Assembly: GCA_016191815.1 (NCBI GenBank)
Contig: JACPVI010000017.1
Coordinates: 1 to 32,888 of the forward strand
DNA: 32,888 nt
Reading direction: 5' to 3'
From: Myxococcales bacterium
Lineage (GTDB): Bacteria > Myxococcota > Myxococcia > Myxococcales > Myxococcaceae
This document shows positions 23,545-31,243 of this stretch, piece after piece. The notes under the pieces were generated by a model that did not search any database, was not told the DNA's origin, and worked only from the letters and a program-made list of their open reading frames with translations. Position 1 is the stretch's first letter. Every line of letters begins with the position of its first letter. The position numbers and the translations under genes are program-made.

Positions 23545-24909
23545 GTGGCGAAGCTCTACCAGCCGGAGCTGGTCTTTCGCGGCGGCCGCTTCGAGGCTGC
23601 GCCGCTGTCCGTCTCCGATGAGGGGACGGTGGCGGCGGAAGCGCCGCCATCCGCCGAGGTGGTGCGGCTGCCGGGGCGCGCCTTGCTTCCCGGGCTGGTG
23701 AACGCCCACTCCCACGCCTTCCAGCGGCTATTGCGGGGGCGAACCGAGTTCGTCGCCCAGGGCCGCGCCTCCGACGACTTCTGGAGCTGGCGGGAGGCGA
23801 TGTACCTCATCGCCGAGCGGCTGGGCCCGGAGGAGCTGTACCAGGCCTCGCGCCAGGCCTTCCTGGAGATGGCGCTCTCCGGCATCACCTCGGTGGGCGA
23901 GTTCCACTACCTCCACCACGGCCCCGGGGGGCGCCCGTACCAGGACCGGCATGAGCTTTCGAAGCAAGTCATCCGCGCCGCGAGGGAGGTGGGCCTTCGG
24001 GTGGCGCTGCTGCGCGGGGGTTACCAGCGGGCCGGCTTCGGCTCACCGCCCAACCCGCGCCAGGCCCGCTTCATCGACTCCGACGTGGAGGCGTTCCTCC
24101 GCTCCGCCGAGGAGCTGCGCCAGGCGACGCGAGCAGATCCGCTGGTCACGGTGGGCCTCGCGCCCCACAGCGTGCGGGCGTTGAGCAGGAGGTGGCTGGA
24201 GCAGGTGGCGCGCTCGCCTGGATTGGTGCACCTCCACGCCGCCGAGCAGTTGGCGGAGGTGGACGCCTGCCTCACCGAGCACCGGCTGAGGCCGGTGGAG
24301 CTGCTCGACTCGGTGGGGCTCCTCCGCCATGGCACCACGCTGGTGCACGCCATCCACCTCTCGCACCGGGAGCTGTCTGCGCTGGGGCGCTCCGGGGTGT
24401 CGGTGTGCGCCTGTCCATCCACCGAGCGGAACCTGGGAGACGGCATCGTGCCGGCCGATCTCCTCGTCGCCAGCGGCGTTCACATCGCGCTCGGCACCGA
24501 CAGCCAGGTGGGGATCGACCTCTTCGAGGACGCGAGGGAGCTGGAGAGCCACCTCCGCCTCATCTGTGGAAAGCGGGGCGTGCTCGACCCCGGAGGCGGA
24601 GAGCCGGCGGGGCTCGCCGCTCGCCTTCTCGCCTTCGCCACCCGCGAGGGCGCGCATTGCCTCGCCCTCCCCACGGGCGAGCTGTCGCCCGGAGCCCCGG
24701 CGGACTTCTTCACCGTGGACCTCTCTCACCCCTCCATCGCCGGCGCCCATGGCGAGGCGCTCTTGCCGGCAATCGTCTTCTCCGCGGAGAAGGCCGCCGT
24801 GCGAGAAGTGGCGGTTCAGGGACGGCTGGTCGTCCGCGAGGGGCGGCATCCACTCCAGGAAGAGGTGGTGCGCGACTTCTCTGCGCTCGGCCGGAGAGTC
24901 TTCGCTTGA
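23545..24909 (+). CDS. hutF: formimidoylglutamate deiminase
   Basis: This 454-residue cytoplasmic enzyme of histidine breakdown converts N-formimidoyl-L-glutamate to N-formyl-L-glutamate and ammonia. It has the amidohydrolase fold: N-A-H55-S-H57-A-F-Q-R (metal), G-I-T-S-V-G-E-F-H-Y-L-H-H (family signature), V-H-L-H-A-A-E-Q (third metal His and catalytic Glu), and A-L-G-T-D-S-Q (catalytic Asp). The N- and C-terminal strands form the small beta domain. GTG 23545 begins the first strand and has a -10-like box ending 6 nt upstream. No other hut gene is in the window, so the partners (hutH, hutU, hutG) are elsewhere, or a different deiminase substrate is possible. Confidence 0.9.
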   Translation: MAKLYQPELVFRGGRFEAAPLSVSDEGTVAAEAPPSAEVVRLPGRALLPGLVNAHSHAFQRLLRGRTEFVAQGRASDDFWSWREAMYLIAERLGPEELYQASRQAFLEMALSGITSVGEFHYLHHGPGGRPYQDRHELSKQVIRAAREVGLRVALLRGGYQRAGFGSPPNPRQARFIDSDVEAFLRSAEELRQATRADPLVTVGLAPHSVRALSRRWLEQVARSPGLVHLHAAEQLAEVDACLTEHRLRPVELLDSVGLLRHGTTLVHAIHLSHRELSALGRSGVSVCACPSTERNLGDGIVPADLLVASGVHIALGTDSQVGIDLFEDARELESHLRLICGKRGVLDPGGGEPAGLAARLLAFATREGAHCLALPTGELSPGAPADFFTVDLSHPSIAGAHGEALLPAIVFSAEKAAVREVAVQGRLVVREGRHPLQEEVVRDFSALGRRVFA

Positions 24910-24990
24910 GCGGAGGACTCCCCGCGCTCCGCGCATCGCCGCCACCGGGGATTCGTGTTGCGCTAAGGTCACCGCCCCGGGAGGCCTTCC

Positions 24991-26226
24991 ATGACAGCTC
25001 CACGCAGACCCATGCTCGCCGTCTTCCTCGCGCTCATCCTCTTGCCCACCCTGGCCGGCGCCGCCGACTGGTACGTCTCCGCGGCAAAGGGTTCCAACGA
25101 GAACGACGGCACCCAGGGGGCCCCCTTCGGCGAGCTGGACAAGGCAGTCCAGAAAGCGAAGTCCGGGGACACGATTCACCTCGCCGCCGGCAGGTACTAC
25201 GGCATCGGCAAGGTGGCGGCTACCCGGACCGCGGAGGCGATCAACATCCTGGGCGGCTACGACGACGCCTTCGCAGCGCGGGACTACAAGAAGAACCTGG
25301 CGGTCCTGACCGGCGCGAACGTCGGCACGCCGCTCAACTCCTCGCAGCCGCGCCTGGACCTGCTGGCCAACAAGGGCGACGTGCTGGTCGACGGGCTGGT
25401 CTTCGAGATCGGCGAGCGCAACCAGTACCACGGAGGCAAGGCGGTGGCGCGAAAGTTCAGGCCCCAGACCGCCGCCAACGCCTCGCTCGATGCGCCCACC
25501 CTCCAGATCGGCACCAAGAACGGGAAGATCACCGTGCAGAACTGCCTGTTCCTCAACAGCACCCACACCGGCATCCGCGTCAAGGCGGGTCAAGGTTCGC
25601 AGGCGCTCGTCCGCAACAACTGGATCATCAACACCGCGGGGCTCGGAATGGATCTGCAGACGGTGTTCCACGGCAACCCGCCGCCCCCCATCATTGTGGA
25701 GAACAACACCATCCTGTTCACCTGGAAGTACGACGCCTATGGCTCGCGCGGCGGCGCTGGGATCGAGGTGATGTCTAACGCGGACGTCAAGATCCGCAAC
25801 AACGTCATCGGCTTCTCCGACCGCAACGGCCTGGTGAACACGCGCGGGGCCAAAGGCGTGGAGGTGACCGGCAACATCTTCTTCCGGGCCCTGGAGTCCG
25901 ACTACTGGGGCAAGCTGCCGCTTTCGGCCAAGGAATTGGGAGACGCGGCAGAGCTGGTGGCGAAGGGAAACCAACAGAAGGAGCTGCCCTTCCAGGTGAA
26001 CCAGGAGTGGGCGGCGGTGTACGCGTCGCGCAAGCTCATCGATCGCAACCAGGTCGAGGCCGGCGTGGCGGCGGATTCCACCGCCGCGAACGCGCTACGG
26101 GGAATGCTCGGCCTGCCCGCTCAGGCCGGCACCGTCAAGGTGGACGCCGAGGTGCATGCTCACCCGATGCCCCTCGAGGGCGCCTTCCTCGTTTCGGCGG
26201 ACGCCGGCGAGGCGGGGGCGAAGTAG
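24991..26226 (+). CDS. secreted right-handed beta-helix protein
   Basis: This 411-residue exported protein resembles parallel beta-helix (pectate-lyase-like) proteins. ATG 24991 has GGGAGG 6 nt upstream; a -10-like TAAGGT sits at 24964-24969. The signal peptide ends at L-A-G-A-A-D (about 25). D-W-Y-V-S-A-A-K-G-S-N-E-N-D-G-T and G-D-T-I-H-L-A-A-G-R-Y-Y start the helix. Then come many N-N and N-x-x-x coils (F-L-N-S-T-H-T-G-I-R-V, L-V-R-N-N-W-I-I-N-T, I-V-E-N-N-T-I-L-F, I-R-N-N-V-I-G-F-S). This is typical of DUF1565/NosD-like helices. No catalytic triad of known lyases is obvious; a structural or carbohydrate-binding role fits equally. The C-terminal ~100 residues are a separate helical part. 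Confidence 0.8.
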   Translation: MTAPRRPMLAVFLALILLPTLAGAADWYVSAAKGSNENDGTQGAPFGELDKAVQKAKSGDTIHLAAGRYYGIGKVAATRTAEAINILGGYDDAFAARDYKKNLAVLTGANVGTPLNSSQPRLDLLANKGDVLVDGLVFEIGERNQYHGGKAVARKFRPQTAANASLDAPTLQIGTKNGKITVQNCLFLNSTHTGIRVKAGQGSQALVRNNWIINTAGLGMDLQTVFHGNPPPPIIVENNTILFTWKYDAYGSRGGAGIEVMSNADVKIRNNVIGFSDRNGLVNTRGAKGVEVTGNIFFRALESDYWGKLPLSAKELGDAAELVAKGNQQKELPFQVNQEWAAVYASRKLIDRNQVEAGVAADSTAANALRGMLGLPAQAGTVKVDAEVHAHPMPLEGAFLVSADAGEAGAK

Positions 26227-26239
26227 ACCGCGGAGCGCC

Positions 26240-27442
26240 ATGATGTCCGAGCCAGCAAAGCCCGCGCGGCGAATCGCCAACGTTCGCTACGCCATCCGGA
26301 ACATCGTCGCCGAGGCGGCCAAGCTGGAGGCGGCGGGGCGGCGCATCCTCTACTGCAACATCGGGGACCCGCTGAAGTTCGACTTTCGGACTCCTCCCCA
26401 CCTCATCGAGGCGGTGGAGCGGGCGATGCGCGAAGGACGAAACGGCTACGCGCCCTCGGGCGGAATCCCCCAGGCCAGGGCGGCGGTGGCCAGGGACGCG
26501 GCACGGCGCGGCATCAAGGGAGTGGCGCCGGAGGACGTGCTCATCACCTCCGGGGCCAGCGAGGCCATCGAGATGGCCCTCACCGCCTTGCTCGAGCCGG
26601 GGGAGACGGTGCTCCTGCCCAGCCCGGGCTATCCGCTCTACAGCGCGGTGACCGCCAAGCTGGGCATCGAGCCGACCTTCTATCAGCTGGACGAGGCGCG
26701 GGGCTGGTCCATGGACCTGGAGGAGATCGACTCCAAGGCCCAAAGTCGCACCCGGGCCATCGTCCTCTGCAATCCGAACAACCCCACCGGCGGGCAGTAC
26801 GACACCCGCACCCTGGAGGGGCTCTTGGAGATAGCGCGGAGAAAGCGCCTGGTGGTGTTCTCCGACGAGATTTACGAGCGGCTCTCCTACGGGGAGATGC
26901 CGACTTCCTCCGCGGCGCTGGCGGACGATGTGCCCATCCTCGCCTTCAGCGGGCTGTCCAAGGCCTACCTGGCCTGCGGCTGGCGGGTGGGCTGGGTCAT
27001 CTTCTGCAACGGCCGGCTCACTCGGGAGCTCCGGGCGGCGGCGCAGCGGCTGGCCGACGCCAGGCTTTGCAGTGCCGCGCCTCCGCAAGAGGCGGTTCAG
27101 CCGGCGCTGGAGGGCCCGCAGGAGCACATCCGGGAGATGATGGGTCGGCTCCGAGAGCGGAGGGACCTCACCGTGCGCAGGCTGAGCTCCATCCGGGGCA
27201 TCTCGGTGGTGGAGCCCAGGGGCACCTTCTACGCCATGCCCCGCCTCGAGCTTCCCGGGGTGAGCTCCGACGAGCAGTTCATCCTCGAGCTGTTGAAGGA
27301 AACCGGCGTCCTCTTCGTGCATGGCAGCGGCTTCGGGCAGCAGGAGGGGACCCAGCACTTCCGGGTGGTGTTCCTCCCGCCGGTGGAGGTGCTCTCCGAC
27401 GCCTTCGACCGGCTGGAGGCGTTCGTCCGCGCGCGGTACTGA
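26240..27442 (+). CDS. PLP-dependent aminotransferase (AlaA-like)
   Basis: This 400-residue fold-type I aminotransferase is of the kind used for alanine or aromatic amino acids. Markers are the start R-I-A-N-V-R-Y-A-I-R, I-G-D-P-L-K-F-D-F, N-P-N-N-P-T-G-G (about 178-185), S-D-E-I-Y-E-R-L (208-215), the PLP-linked Lys241 in S-G-L-S-K-A-Y-L and Arg249 in G-W-R-V-G-W, and a C-terminal H-F-R-V-V-F-L carrying the carboxylate-binding Arg. ATG 26240 or 26243 both fit; GGAG at 26232-26235 favours the second. It lies 13 nt after the beta-helix gene and 4 nt before the next, so an operon is likely. The I-G-D-P motif is close to AlaA and related alanine-pyruvate transaminases; specificity is inferred. 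Confidence 0.88.
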   Translation: MMSEPAKPARRIANVRYAIRNIVAEAAKLEAAGRRILYCNIGDPLKFDFRTPPHLIEAVERAMREGRNGYAPSGGIPQARAAVARDAARRGIKGVAPEDVLITSGASEAIEMALTALLEPGETVLLPSPGYPLYSAVTAKLGIEPTFYQLDEARGWSMDLEEIDSKAQSRTRAIVLCNPNNPTGGQYDTRTLEGLLEIARRKRLVVFSDEIYERLSYGEMPTSSAALADDVPILAFSGLSKAYLACGWRVGWVIFCNGRLTRELRAAAQRLADARLCSAAPPQEAVQPALEGPQEHIREMMGRLRERRDLTVRRLSSIRGISVVEPRGTFYAMPRLELPGVSSDEQFILELLKETGVLFVHGSGFGQQEGTQHFRVVFLPPVEVLSDAFDRLEAFVRARY

Positions 27443-27446
27443 GCCG

Positions 27447-28733
27447 ATGCGCGGCGTCTGGCCCCTGCTCGGTCTGGCTCTCGCCTGCGGCTCTCGCCCG
27501 GAGCGAGCAGCGCCCTTCGAGCTTCGAGTGGGGGAGAAGCGGGAGCTGAGCCTCTCGCTCGCCGCGGAGGGCGAGGCGGTGCTCTCGCTCACCGGCTCCG
27601 TCTTGGGGGCGAGCTGGAAGCAGGCCGGCGCGGAGTCGCTCACCTTGCGGGTGGTGACCGGCACCGCGGTGCAGCGGCATCTGGTGTGGGCTACCGGCTC
27701 GGAGCCGCTCACCCACCGGGTGGCGGTGGGAAGGCTTGCCGCCGGGCAGCACCTGTTGAAGCTGGAGGCGCTCCAGGCGCTCTCGCCCGCCGCGGAGGCC
27801 GCCCTCGCAGTTTCCTCCGCCGAGCTGGCGCCGCACGAGGACCAACTGCTTGCCAGGCACGCCCCCATCCTCCTCGGCCGCGACGACGCCGCGGTGAACG
27901 ACCTGCCGCTGCTCCTCTACGGAGGCCGCGCCGCCGAGCGCACCCTGCGCTACAGCGTCGTCTACAGCAACGAGGACGGCGGGACTGGGGTGGAGCCGAG
28001 GCTCCTCCTCGCGCGCTGGGGACGGCTCACCGACATCGAGTGGGTGGTGGAGGTGGACCTCGACGACTCCGGCGCCGCCCTGGCCACCCGCTTTCAGGGG
28101 TTGGGCCACGGCTCCTTCGACTTCTTCGGGCCGCGCGAGGGCGAGCACCCCATCCTTCGGGTGGCCACCAAGAACGGCACCTTCGCCGACGACGCCAAGC
28201 CAAGCCGGTTCAAGCTGGCGCCCGCGGTGGTGTCGTTCGATGAGTCGAAGGAGCCCCGCGAGCGGGTGATGGACCTCCACCCCTGGCTGCACCGGCTTGC
28301 GGACGAGGAGGGAGAGCGCGAGGGGAAGTTGGACCCTTCCTGCGCGGACGCCCAGAAGGCCTGGGCCACTCGCTGCCTGCTCCTCGTGGATGTGGACATC
28401 TCGACCCAGCCCTCCTCGCTCGAGGGGCGGCGGGTGTGGGGTTTGGAGGTTGAGACTCCCTCCGGCCGCGTGCGCTCGGAGATGGACCTCGGGGCAGAGG
28501 CTAGGTTGGACCGTTCCGGGCAGGTGCGCGTCGCGGTGCCGGTGGGGCCGTCAGGCGAGCTTTCCGCGGTACGGCTGTACGCGGCGCCGGACGGGAGCGG
28601 GCCGTTCCAGGTCAGCGCCTCGGGCCTGCGCGCCTTTCGGGTGGTGGACTACTCGCCGGAGCTGGCGCTCAGCCGGCCCGAGGCCAAGGCGACCCTGACC
28701 GAGGCCGGCGGCACGGCGGCACTCTTCCCATAG
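27447..28733 (+). CDS. lipoprotein of unknown function
   Basis: This 428-residue protein has lipobox A-L-A-C14 after a short hydrophobic start. ATG 27447 lies 4 nt after the aminotransferase stop. The first ~120 residues form a beta-sandwich-like region (F-E-L-R-V-G-E-K-R-E-L-S-L-S-L); the next part holds H-E-D-Q-L-L-A-R-H-A-P-I-L-L-G-R-D-D, a Y-S-N-E-D-G-G-T-G motif, and E-W-V-V-E-V-D-L-D-D. The later segment has a pair of Cys (S-C-A-D, T-R-C-L-L) likely to be disulphide-bonded. The H-A-P...Y-S-V-V-Y-S-N-E-D-G-G-T pattern resembles large secreted Myxococcota proteins without a named domain. I do not recognise a function. Confidence 0.75.
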   Translation: MRGVWPLLGLALACGSRPERAAPFELRVGEKRELSLSLAAEGEAVLSLTGSVLGASWKQAGAESLTLRVVTGTAVQRHLVWATGSEPLTHRVAVGRLAAGQHLLKLEALQALSPAAEAALAVSSAELAPHEDQLLARHAPILLGRDDAAVNDLPLLLYGGRAAERTLRYSVVYSNEDGGTGVEPRLLLARWGRLTDIEWVVEVDLDDSGAALATRFQGLGHGSFDFFGPREGEHPILRVATKNGTFADDAKPSRFKLAPAVVSFDESKEPRERVMDLHPWLHRLADEEGEREGKLDPSCADAQKAWATRCLLLVDVDISTQPSSLEGRRVWGLEVETPSGRVRSEMDLGAEARLDRSGQVRVAVPVGPSGELSAVRLYAAPDGSGPFQVSASGLRAFRVVDYSPELALSRPEAKATLTEAGGTAALFP

Positions 28734-28769
28734 CCGGGATCGATCACGTCACCAGGCCGGCCAGCGGTT

Positions 28770-29036
28770 TCACCCCTCTCGCTGCCGAAGCCGCGCGCCA
28801 GGCTTCGCTCGACAGTTGCCCGAATCGGTTCCAGCAGCCTCCGTGGGCTCGAAGCAGACCTCGCGCTGACCCACCCTGACGGCCTCGCTCTCCCACTCAT
28901 GCGCGTCGACGCTCCCAAAATACCGAAATACAGTTCGATCTTCCCACGCGCGAGCGCCACGCCCCCGTGCTACGGGCCAGTAGGCAGATACCCGCCCGCT
29001 CGCGCAACACGTGCGAGTGCGCCGCCCAGGAATCAT
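28770..29036 (-). CDS. possible small ORF coupled to the helicase gene
   Basis: This 88-residue frame starts at ATG 29036, overlapping the helicase TGA by 4 nt (ATGA). That arrangement suggests translational coupling. The first 30 residues are Arg-rich; the middle (W-E-D-R-T-V-F-R-Y-F, D-A-H-E-W-E-S-E-A-V-R-V) looks more protein-like. No family is recognised and long frames are common by chance in such GC-rich DNA. It may be a real third gene, a decayed 3' fragment, or non-coding. The rest of 28734-29032 shows no other structure. Confidence 0.25.
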   Translation of the reverse strand: MIPGRRTRTCCASGRVSAYWPVARGRGARAWEDRTVFRYFGSVDAHEWESEAVRVGQREVCFEPTEAAGTDSGNCRAKPGARLRQREG

Positions 29037-31243
29037 GAGGATCGTGGCGTCAAGTCGAGCTGCAGGCGCCTGAGATCCGTCGTCGCCACCTTGCGGTAGG
29101 CCGTTGCGCCGTCATCCTTCGCGAGATCGGCGCTGCTCTTGCCGAGCAGGACCCCGTGCCAGCGCATGCGCACGACAAGTTGGTGGAGGATACGTTCTTC
29201 GTACGTCGAGGCAACGAGCGGGAAGTACACGCGCAATGCACCATGAAGGACCCGTCCCGTCCGGTCGCCGCGACCCTCGCGCTGCTCGAGCTTTGCGGGG
29301 TTCCATTCGAGTTCGTAGTGAACGAGGTGCCGCGTGTAGGTCTGCAGGTCGATCCCCTCGGCACCGACGTTGCTGGCGATGAGGAGCCAAGGAAAGAGCG
29401 GACTCCGGAAGCGATCTGCATTCCCGTCCCGATCCGCGTCGCCGCCCGTGTACCCCGCGACAATCTCGGACGAAAACAAGTCGCGAATCCGCTCCCCAGC
29501 CAGGCGGAGCGCGCGCTTCCGGGCGCTGATCGAGTATTCGTCATCGTCATCGACGCTTTGAAACTTCTTGACCTCGCGGGCGTAGGCATCGAGGGTCTTC
29601 TTGACATGGGCCCTCACCCGGTCGGCATACGCACGACGCGGGTTGCCGAGCATCGCGACGAGGTGTGGGTGGGCCGCGACCTTCTTTGCGAGATCGTCGA
29701 GCCTATTCGCTAGCGCGGCGTGGTGCAGCCTCCTCGTCCCCTTCCCCTGGACATCGTCGGCCTTGGCGCGAACGAGTTTGGCCAGTTGCTTGAGCGTCTC
29801 CTTGGAGCGGCGGACGAAGGCCTCCCGATCGCCGATCTGCTGGGTGAAGACGGCAGCGGCGACGTCTGCCAGGGTCTCTTCGAGGACGTGCTGCGTCGCG
29901 CTGCGATGGAACAGGAAGACGATCGTCTTCCTGGGAAGGCCGAGATCACATTCAGCGTCGAGCATGGAGTCGATATCGGCGGACAGCGTCCTTTCGAACC
30001 ACGCGCGCAGTGCGGCCAGCTTCGGATGCTGACCTTTCGGGATGGCCAGCTCAAGCAGACGACCTGCCTTCGATGCCGCGAACTGCTCGAACGTGCTCAG
30101 GAACTGCCGAAGGGCACCCGGCGCGAAGAAATCCTCGGCAGCCCTCTCCGCGAGCGCGAGGCGCATCTCGAGGTAGTGGTTGAGGAACTCCGGTGAGGCC
30201 TTGATAGTCGAGGGCCGCACGCTGTCGAACTGAGCATCGGTCCACGCCCAGGGGCTCGGAATCGGCTCGGGGGTCCCGTCGGCAGCGAGCGAAAAGTAGC
30301 AGCGCCTTCCCCGACCTGTCTTGCTGCGAGCGACGAGTTTTGAAAGCAGACGCTCGGCGTCTCGCCGCTCTCGTGCGGACGGCATGGCAGCATCGCTCTT
30401 GCGGCAGGCGTCCGCCACCCGCTGGAGGAACCCTTCGAGCGTGGGGCAACGGAGGAGCTGCGCTCCAACGCTCTCGGCCTCCTGGCTTGCGACGACGTGG
30501 TCGAAGAGATGCCTCATGTCCGAGAGGCTGAGCTGGAACGGCGTCGCGGACAGGAGGAGCAACGGGGACGGGCTCTTCCGCCTCCTGACGCCATCCAAGT
30601 GCTTCAGCGCTTCCAACGCAGAGCGGTGATGGGCCTCGTCCACGATCACGGTGTCCCAGTGTGTGGTGAAGAGCCGGCGCGCCCGGTGGTTTCCGTGGAT
30701 TCGGCCGGGGCCGGCGGCGATGAGGTTCACGTTGACGATGTAGACGCCGGGCGCGAGATCCTTGCGTGTCCACTTCTTTGTCGTGCGGACCTTCCCACCG
30801 ACGAGCTGGGCCCGGGTCTGGATGTCGACGATGCGCTCGAAAGTCCTCTGGACGAAGGCCGCGCGCTTGCGGCGCGCCCACGCCGAGAGGTACTGGCGGA
30901 CGCCCTTCTCCTCGCTCCCCAACTCGTCCCGCCACTTCGAGACGAGGCCAGGAGGCACGAGGATGAGGATGTGCCGGGGCAGGCGGACCTTTCGCTGTCG
31001 GCGGCCGCCCTGTCGCGTGAGCTTTCCGCGCGCCAGGAGCAGCTCGGCTGTCCCAGCCAGGGCCTCCCAGGTCTTCCCCTTGCCTACTCCGTCGGCAAAG
31101 ACGGCCCCCACCTGTGTGTGGGCGGCTCGTTTCCCTGCCCGCGTGGTGAAGCGCACGAGGCGTCTTCGCGATCCGGTGAGTCGGCGAAGGGACCACTGTA
31201 CGGCGCGCCGTTGGTGCGTTTGGAGCTTCGCCCCCTTTCTCAC
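29033..31243 (-). CDS. SF2 (SNF2/RapA-like) helicase, partner of the PLD protein
   Basis: This 736-residue helicase has all the core motifs. Motif I is D-G-V-G-K-G-K-T (51-58), preceded by a Q-like motif L-Q-T-H-Q (7-11). L-V-P-P-G-L-V follows at ~95-101 (Ia), D-E-A-H (202-205, II), S-A-T-P-F (232-236, III), S-N-V-G-A-E-G-I-D-L-Q (624-634, V) and Q-R-E-G-R-G-D-R-T-G (654-663, VI). Between the two RecA lobes lie ~390 residues with long helical inserts. GTG 31243 overlaps the PLD stop (GTGA), so the pair is co-translated. Similar helicase-PLD pairs occur in defence islands (for example DISARM, where DrmD and DrmC play these parts), but the present PLD is larger, so an exact system is not assigned. 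No methylase gene lies within the window. Confidence 0.9.
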   Translation of the reverse strand: MRKGAKLQTHQRRAVQWSLRRLTGSRRRLVRFTTRAGKRAAHTQVGAVFADGVGKGKTWEALAGTAELLLARGKLTRQGGRRQRKVRLPRHILILVPPGLVSKWRDELGSEEKGVRQYLSAWARRKRAAFVQRTFERIVDIQTRAQLVGGKVRTTKKWTRKDLAPGVYIVNVNLIAAGPGRIHGNHRARRLFTTHWDTVIVDEAHHRSALEALKHLDGVRRRKSPSPLLLLSATPFQLSLSDMRHLFDHVVASQEAESVGAQLLRCPTLEGFLQRVADACRKSDAAMPSARERRDAERLLSKLVARSKTGRGRRCYFSLAADGTPEPIPSPWAWTDAQFDSVRPSTIKASPEFLNHYLEMRLALAERAAEDFFAPGALRQFLSTFEQFAASKAGRLLELAIPKGQHPKLAALRAWFERTLSADIDSMLDAECDLGLPRKTIVFLFHRSATQHVLEETLADVAAAVFTQQIGDREAFVRRSKETLKQLAKLVRAKADDVQGKGTRRLHHAALANRLDDLAKKVAAHPHLVAMLGNPRRAYADRVRAHVKKTLDAYAREVKKFQSVDDDDEYSISARKRALRLAGERIRDLFSSEIVAGYTGGDADRDGNADRFRSPLFPWLLIASNVGAEGIDLQTYTRHLVHYELEWNPAKLEQREGRGDRTGRVLHGALRVYFPLVASTYEERILHQLVVRMRWHGVLLGKSSADLAKDDGATAYRKVATTDLRRLQLDLTPRSS

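Noticed and set aside
28734-29032. tRNA or attachment site at the island border
   Set aside because: No cloverleaf, GTTCGA-type T-loop, integrase gene or flanking direct repeat could be found.
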